Assembly: GCA_030431185.1 (NCBI GenBank)
Contig: JAUIJO010000140.1
Location: forward strand, 1-8,802
Length of the DNA: 8,802 nucleotides
Origin: Gammaproteobacteria bacterium
GTDB lineage: Bacteria > Pseudomonadota > Gammaproteobacteria > Xanthomonadales > Xanthomonadaceae
Direction: 5' to 3'
The notes below the pieces were generated by a model. It did not search any database, was not told the DNA's origin, and saw nothing but the letters and a program-made list of their open reading frames with translations. A program made the translations under genes and the position numbers. This document shows, piece by piece, positions 4,919-8,802 of the stretch. Each line of letters starts with the position of its first letter. Positions within the stretch are counted from its first letter, which is position 1.

Positions 4919-6745
4919 TCAGAAGCACTCGTCGCGCATGTCCAGCGTCGTGCTGTCCATGCTCGCCAGCAGGTCCAACTGGGCGTCCACCCGGGGCAAC
5001 TCCCAGGCGAAGAAGTAGCGGGCGGCCTGGCGCTTGCCCTCGAGGAAGTCGCTGTCGCCGCCTTGCGCGGCCATGGCCTGTTCGAGCCATATCCAGGCGA
5101 GTGTGACGTGGCCGAAGGCTTCCAGGTACAGGCTGGAATTGGCCAGCGCGAGCCGGGGATCGCCGTCGCGCCAGAGCCGCCGGGTGACCTCGGAGAGGCG
5201 CGACACCCGGGCGGCGAGCGCATCCGCATGCGCCCGCGTGCCGTCCAGGTTGCGGGCGCGTTCGATGCTGTCTCCAAGGCGCTGCACGTACAGCCGGAAC
5301 GCCGCGCCGTCCTGCATCACCACCTTGCGACCGAGCAGGTCGAGCCCCTGCACGCCATGGGTGCCTTCGTGGATGGGGTTGAGGCGGTTGTCGCGGTAGA
5401 ACTGCTCGACCTTGTATTCGCGCGTGTAGCCGTAACCGCCGTGTACCTGGATCGCCAGGTCGTTGGCGACCAGGCACCACTGCGAGGGCCAGCTCTTGGC
5501 GATGGGCGTGAGGATGTCGAGCAGCAGGTGCAGCTCGGCGCGCTGGAGATCCTCCGTGGCGATGCGGGCCTCGTCGACCAGGCGCGCGCAGTAGAGGTTG
5601 AGCGCGAGCGCACCCTCAACGTAGCTCTTCTGGGCCAACAGCATGCGCCTGACATCGGTGTGTTCGATGATCGGCACCTGCGGCGCGTTCGGGTCCTTGC
5701 CGCTGGCGTCGATGCGGCGCCCCTGCGGCCGGCCGCGGGCGTAGTCGAGCGCGTGCAGGTACCCCGTGTAGCCGAGCGCGGTGGCGCCCAGACCGACGCC
5801 GATGCGCGCTTCGTTCATCATGTGGAACATGCAGGCCAGGCCCTGGTGCAGGCCGCCGACCAGGTAGCCGATCGCACCCGCCCTGCCCCCTGGCGTGTAC
5901 CGGGTCCCCTCGCCGAAGCTGAGCAGCGTGTTGACCGTGCCGCGATACCCCATCTTGTGGTTGAGGCCGGCCAGCTGGACATCGTTGCGTTCGCCCGGGG
6001 TGCCGTCCGCGTCGACCAGGAACTTCGGCACGAGGAACAGCGACAGGCCGAGGACGCCGGGGATCGGCCGGCCGTCGGCGTCCGGGGTGCGCGCCAGCAC
6101 GAGATGGACGATGTTCTCCGACAGCTCGTGGTCGCCGCCCGAGATCCACATCTTGCTGCCGGTGAGGCGGTAGCGGGGGCCGAAGGGCGAGTCGCCATCG
6201 GGTTCGGCGCGGGTGAGGATGTCGGCCAGCGACGAACCCGCCTGCGGTTCCGACAGGCACATCGTCCCGAAGAAGCGCCCCTGAAGTTCGGGCTCGACGA
6301 AAGCCTTGATCTGCGCGGCATTGCCATGCGCCAGCAGCAGGTTGGCGTTGCCGAGGGTCAGCATCGGATACGCGCTGGTGGCGATGTTGGCCGCGTACAG
6401 GTAGGCCAGCCCGGCATTGGCGACCACCAGCGGCAACTGCATGCCGCCCAGGTCGTAGTCCTGGCCGGCGGCGATCAGGCCGCTCTCGGAGAAGGCCTTG
6501 AGCGCCGTGCCGATCTCGTCGATCACCGTGACGCGTTCGCCGTCGAACCGGGGCTCTTCCCGGTCGGCCTTCTGGTAGTGCGGCGCGAAGCGTTCCGCGG
6601 CCATGCGTTCGCAGGCGTCGAGCACCGCGTCGAAGGTTTCCCGGTTGTGGTCGGCGAATCGCGGCGCGCGCGTCAACGCGCCGACGTCGAGCCAGTCATG
6701 CAGGAGGAAATCGAGGTCGCGTCGCGACAGCAGCAGGGACGACAT
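4919..6745 (-). CDS. Large acyl-CoA dehydrogenase (about 600-aa class), 608 aa
   Basis: This is an FAD-dependent acyl-CoA dehydrogenase of the long class with an extra C-terminal helical domain, the same architecture as DmdC (3-methylmercaptopropionyl-CoA dehydrogenase) and mycobacterial FadE5. Visible parts are an N-terminal extension (about 1-40), CLSEPQAGSSLADI (163-176), GLNHKMGYRGT (260-270), QVHGGYGYTREY (433-444) and NPIHEGTHGVQGLDLLGRKV (456-475). Glu460 in the HEGT motif is the catalytic base, so this enzyme should be active on its own. Residues from about 480 form the extra domain. ATG 6745 follows the thiolase stop by 7 bp, and TGAGG (6751-6755) joins that stop to the Shine-Dalgarno. 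The substrate is not deducible; the class handles medium- to long-chain as well as unusual acyl-CoAs. Confidence 0.94.
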   Translation of the reverse strand: MSSLLLSRRDLDFLLHDWLDVGALTRAPRFADHNRETFDAVLDACERMAAERFAPHYQKADREEPRFDGERVTVIDEIGTALKAFSESGLIAAGQDYDLGGMQLPLVVANAGLAYLYAANIATSAYPMLTLGNANLLLAHGNAAQIKAFVEPELQGRFFGTMCLSEPQAGSSLADILTRAEPDGDSPFGPRYRLTGSKMWISGGDHELSENIVHLVLARTPDADGRPIPGVLGLSLFLVPKFLVDADGTPGERNDVQLAGLNHKMGYRGTVNTLLSFGEGTRYTPGGRAGAIGYLVGGLHQGLACMFHMMNEARIGVGLGATALGYTGYLHALDYARGRPQGRRIDASGKDPNAPQVPIIEHTDVRRMLLAQKSYVEGALALNLYCARLVDEARIATEDLQRAELHLLLDILTPIAKSWPSQWCLVANDLAIQVHGGYGYTREYKVEQFYRDNRLNPIHEGTHGVQGLDLLGRKVVMQDGAAFRLYVQRLGDSIERARNLDGTRAHADALAARVSRLSEVTRRLWRDGDPRLALANSSLYLEAFGHVTLAWIWLEQAMAAQGGDSDFLEGKRQAARYFFAWELPRVDAQLDLLASMDSTTLDMRDECF

Positions 6746-6752
6746 GCGCGCC

Positions 6753-7931
<1,179 letters not shown>

Positions 7932-7959
7932 GTTGGCATTCCAGTTCTGTGCGTGGGGA

Positions 7960-8802
7960 TCAGCGGTTGAAGGTCTCGCCGGCCTCGGCCAGCTCCACCA
8001 GCAGGGGAGAGGGCTCCCAGGCTTCGCCGTGGTGTCCCCTGGCGTAGCGGCGCATCGCCTGGAGGACGTTGTAGAGGCCGACCGTGTCGGCGTGGAACAT
8101 CGGCCCACCGCGCCACACGGGGAAGCCGTAGCCGGCGAGGTAGACCACGTCGATGTCGGACGCCTTGGCGGCGATGCCCTCCTCGAGGATCAGCGCGCCC
8201 TCGTTGACGAGCGCGTAGACCAGGCGTTCGACGATCTCGCGGTCGCTGATCCTGCGGCGGGCGACGCCGAGCTCGGCCGAGTGCGCCACGATCATGTCGT
8301 CGACGACGCTGGACGGATACGCGGTGCGGTCGCCGGGCTTGTAGTCGTACCAGCCGGCGCCGGTCTTCTGGCCGAAGCGGCCCATCTCGCAGAGCAGGTC
8401 CGCGGTCTTCGAATACGTGATCTCCGGGCTCTCGACGGCCCGGCGCTTGCGGATCGCCCAGCCGATGTCGTTACCGGCCAGGTCGCCCATGCGGAACGGG
8501 CCCATCGCCATGCCGAACTTCTCCATCGCGCGGTCGACCTGCTGCGGCAGCGCGCCCTCCTCGAGCAGGAACCCCGCCTGGCGGCTGTACTGCTCGATCA
8601 TGCGGTTGCCGATGAAGCCATCGCAGACGCCGGAGACGACGGCGGTCTTGCCGATCTTCTTCGCCAGCGCCATGACGGTGGCCAGCACGTCCGGCGCGGT
8701 CGCCTTGCCGCGCACCACTTCGAGCAGTTTCATCACGTTGGCCGGGCTGAAGAAGTGCGTACCCAGCACATCCTGCGGGCGGTTCGTGAACTGCGCGATG
8801 CG
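7960..8802 (-). CDS. 3-hydroxyacyl-CoA dehydrogenase, FadB/FadJ type, C-terminal 280 aa (cut by window edge)
   Basis: The frame stays open to the right edge and upstream residues RIAQFTNRPQDV fit the family, so the GTG at 8769 is not the start. The visible part begins in the NAD-binding domain's end with GTHFFSPANVMKLLEVV (visible residues 14-30), containing the catalytic pair His16 and Glu28 spaced 12 residues apart as in characterised enzymes. It continues with GVCDGFIGNR (58-67), GPFRMGDLAGNDIGW (101-115), and a second C-terminal dehydrogenase domain (about 185-270) with YGFPVWRGGPM. The duplicated C-terminal domain is typical of multifunctional proteins that carry an N-terminal enoyl-CoA hydratase. 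That part should lie to the right and cannot be confirmed. It oxidises (S)-3-hydroxyacyl-CoA with NAD+. It is the first visible gene of the leftward operon; the promoter is outside. Confidence 0.94.
   Translation of the reverse strand, partial: RIAQFTNRPQDVLGTHFFSPANVMKLLEVVRGKATAPDVLATVMALAKKIGKTAVVSGVCDGFIGNRMIEQYSRQAGFLLEEGALPQQVDRAMEKFGMAMGPFRMGDLAGNDIGWAIRKRRAVESPEITYSKTADLLCEMGRFGQKTGAGWYDYKPGDRTAYPSSVVDDMIVAHSAELGVARRRISDREIVERLVYALVNEGALILEEGIAAKASDIDVVYLAGYGFPVWRGGPMFHADTVGLYNVLQAMRRYARGHHGEAWEPSPLLVELAEAGETFNR

Overview
The window joins two very different pieces of a GC-rich proteobacterial chromosome. The best guess is the family Xanthomonadaceae/Lysobacteraceae (Lysobacter, Luteimonas, Pseudoxanthomonas and relatives). 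This is inferred from the attC type, the GC-rich coding style and the gene content; there is no rRNA or other taxonomic marker here.

Left part (1 to about 1492) is the distal end of an integron gene-cassette array. All cassette genes are on the + strand. Three attC recombination sites (328-387, 736-789, 1126-1185) separate four units: a left-truncated membrane-protein gene, two complete one-gene cassettes of about 400 bp encoding proteins I do not recognise (115 and 112 aa), and a last unit with a 72-aa Cys/His-rich protein but no visible attC after it. The orientation of the attC sites puts the integrase gene and attI to the left, outside the window. This part has visibly lower G+C (roughly 50-60% by eye) than the rest.

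Middle (1493-2073): a junction of about 137 bp with no recognisable gene, then a GFA-family zinc protein (1630-2031, +) in ordinary chromosomal composition, then a 42-bp convergent gap holding an all-GC hairpin and a C8 run.

Right part (2074-8802) is one leftward operon for CoA-thioester beta-oxidation. In transcription order it holds: the C-terminal part of a FadB/FadJ-type 3-hydroxyacyl-CoA dehydrogenase (cut by the right edge), a thiolase, a large (608 aa) acyl-CoA dehydrogenase, a single-hotdog MaoC hydratase, and two dissimilar acyl-CoA dehydrogenases resembling the PimC/PimD large and small subunits. Spacings are 28, 7, 65, 15 and 8 bp, and two junctions fuse the stop codon with the next Shine-Dalgarno. 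Together the genes supply all four beta-oxidation steps (dehydrogenation, hydration, oxidation, thiolysis). The set recalls dicarboxylate (pimeloyl-CoA) degradation operons, but the substrate cannot be read from the sequence.

The most interesting points are the attC sites (aadA-like, one with a deleted upper stem, and doubling as translation signals), the unexplained cassette proteins, the array end without an attC, and the paired dehydrogenases in which only one subunit seems to keep a catalytic base. I see no CRISPR, tRNA, rRNA, IS element or clearly new multi-gene system.
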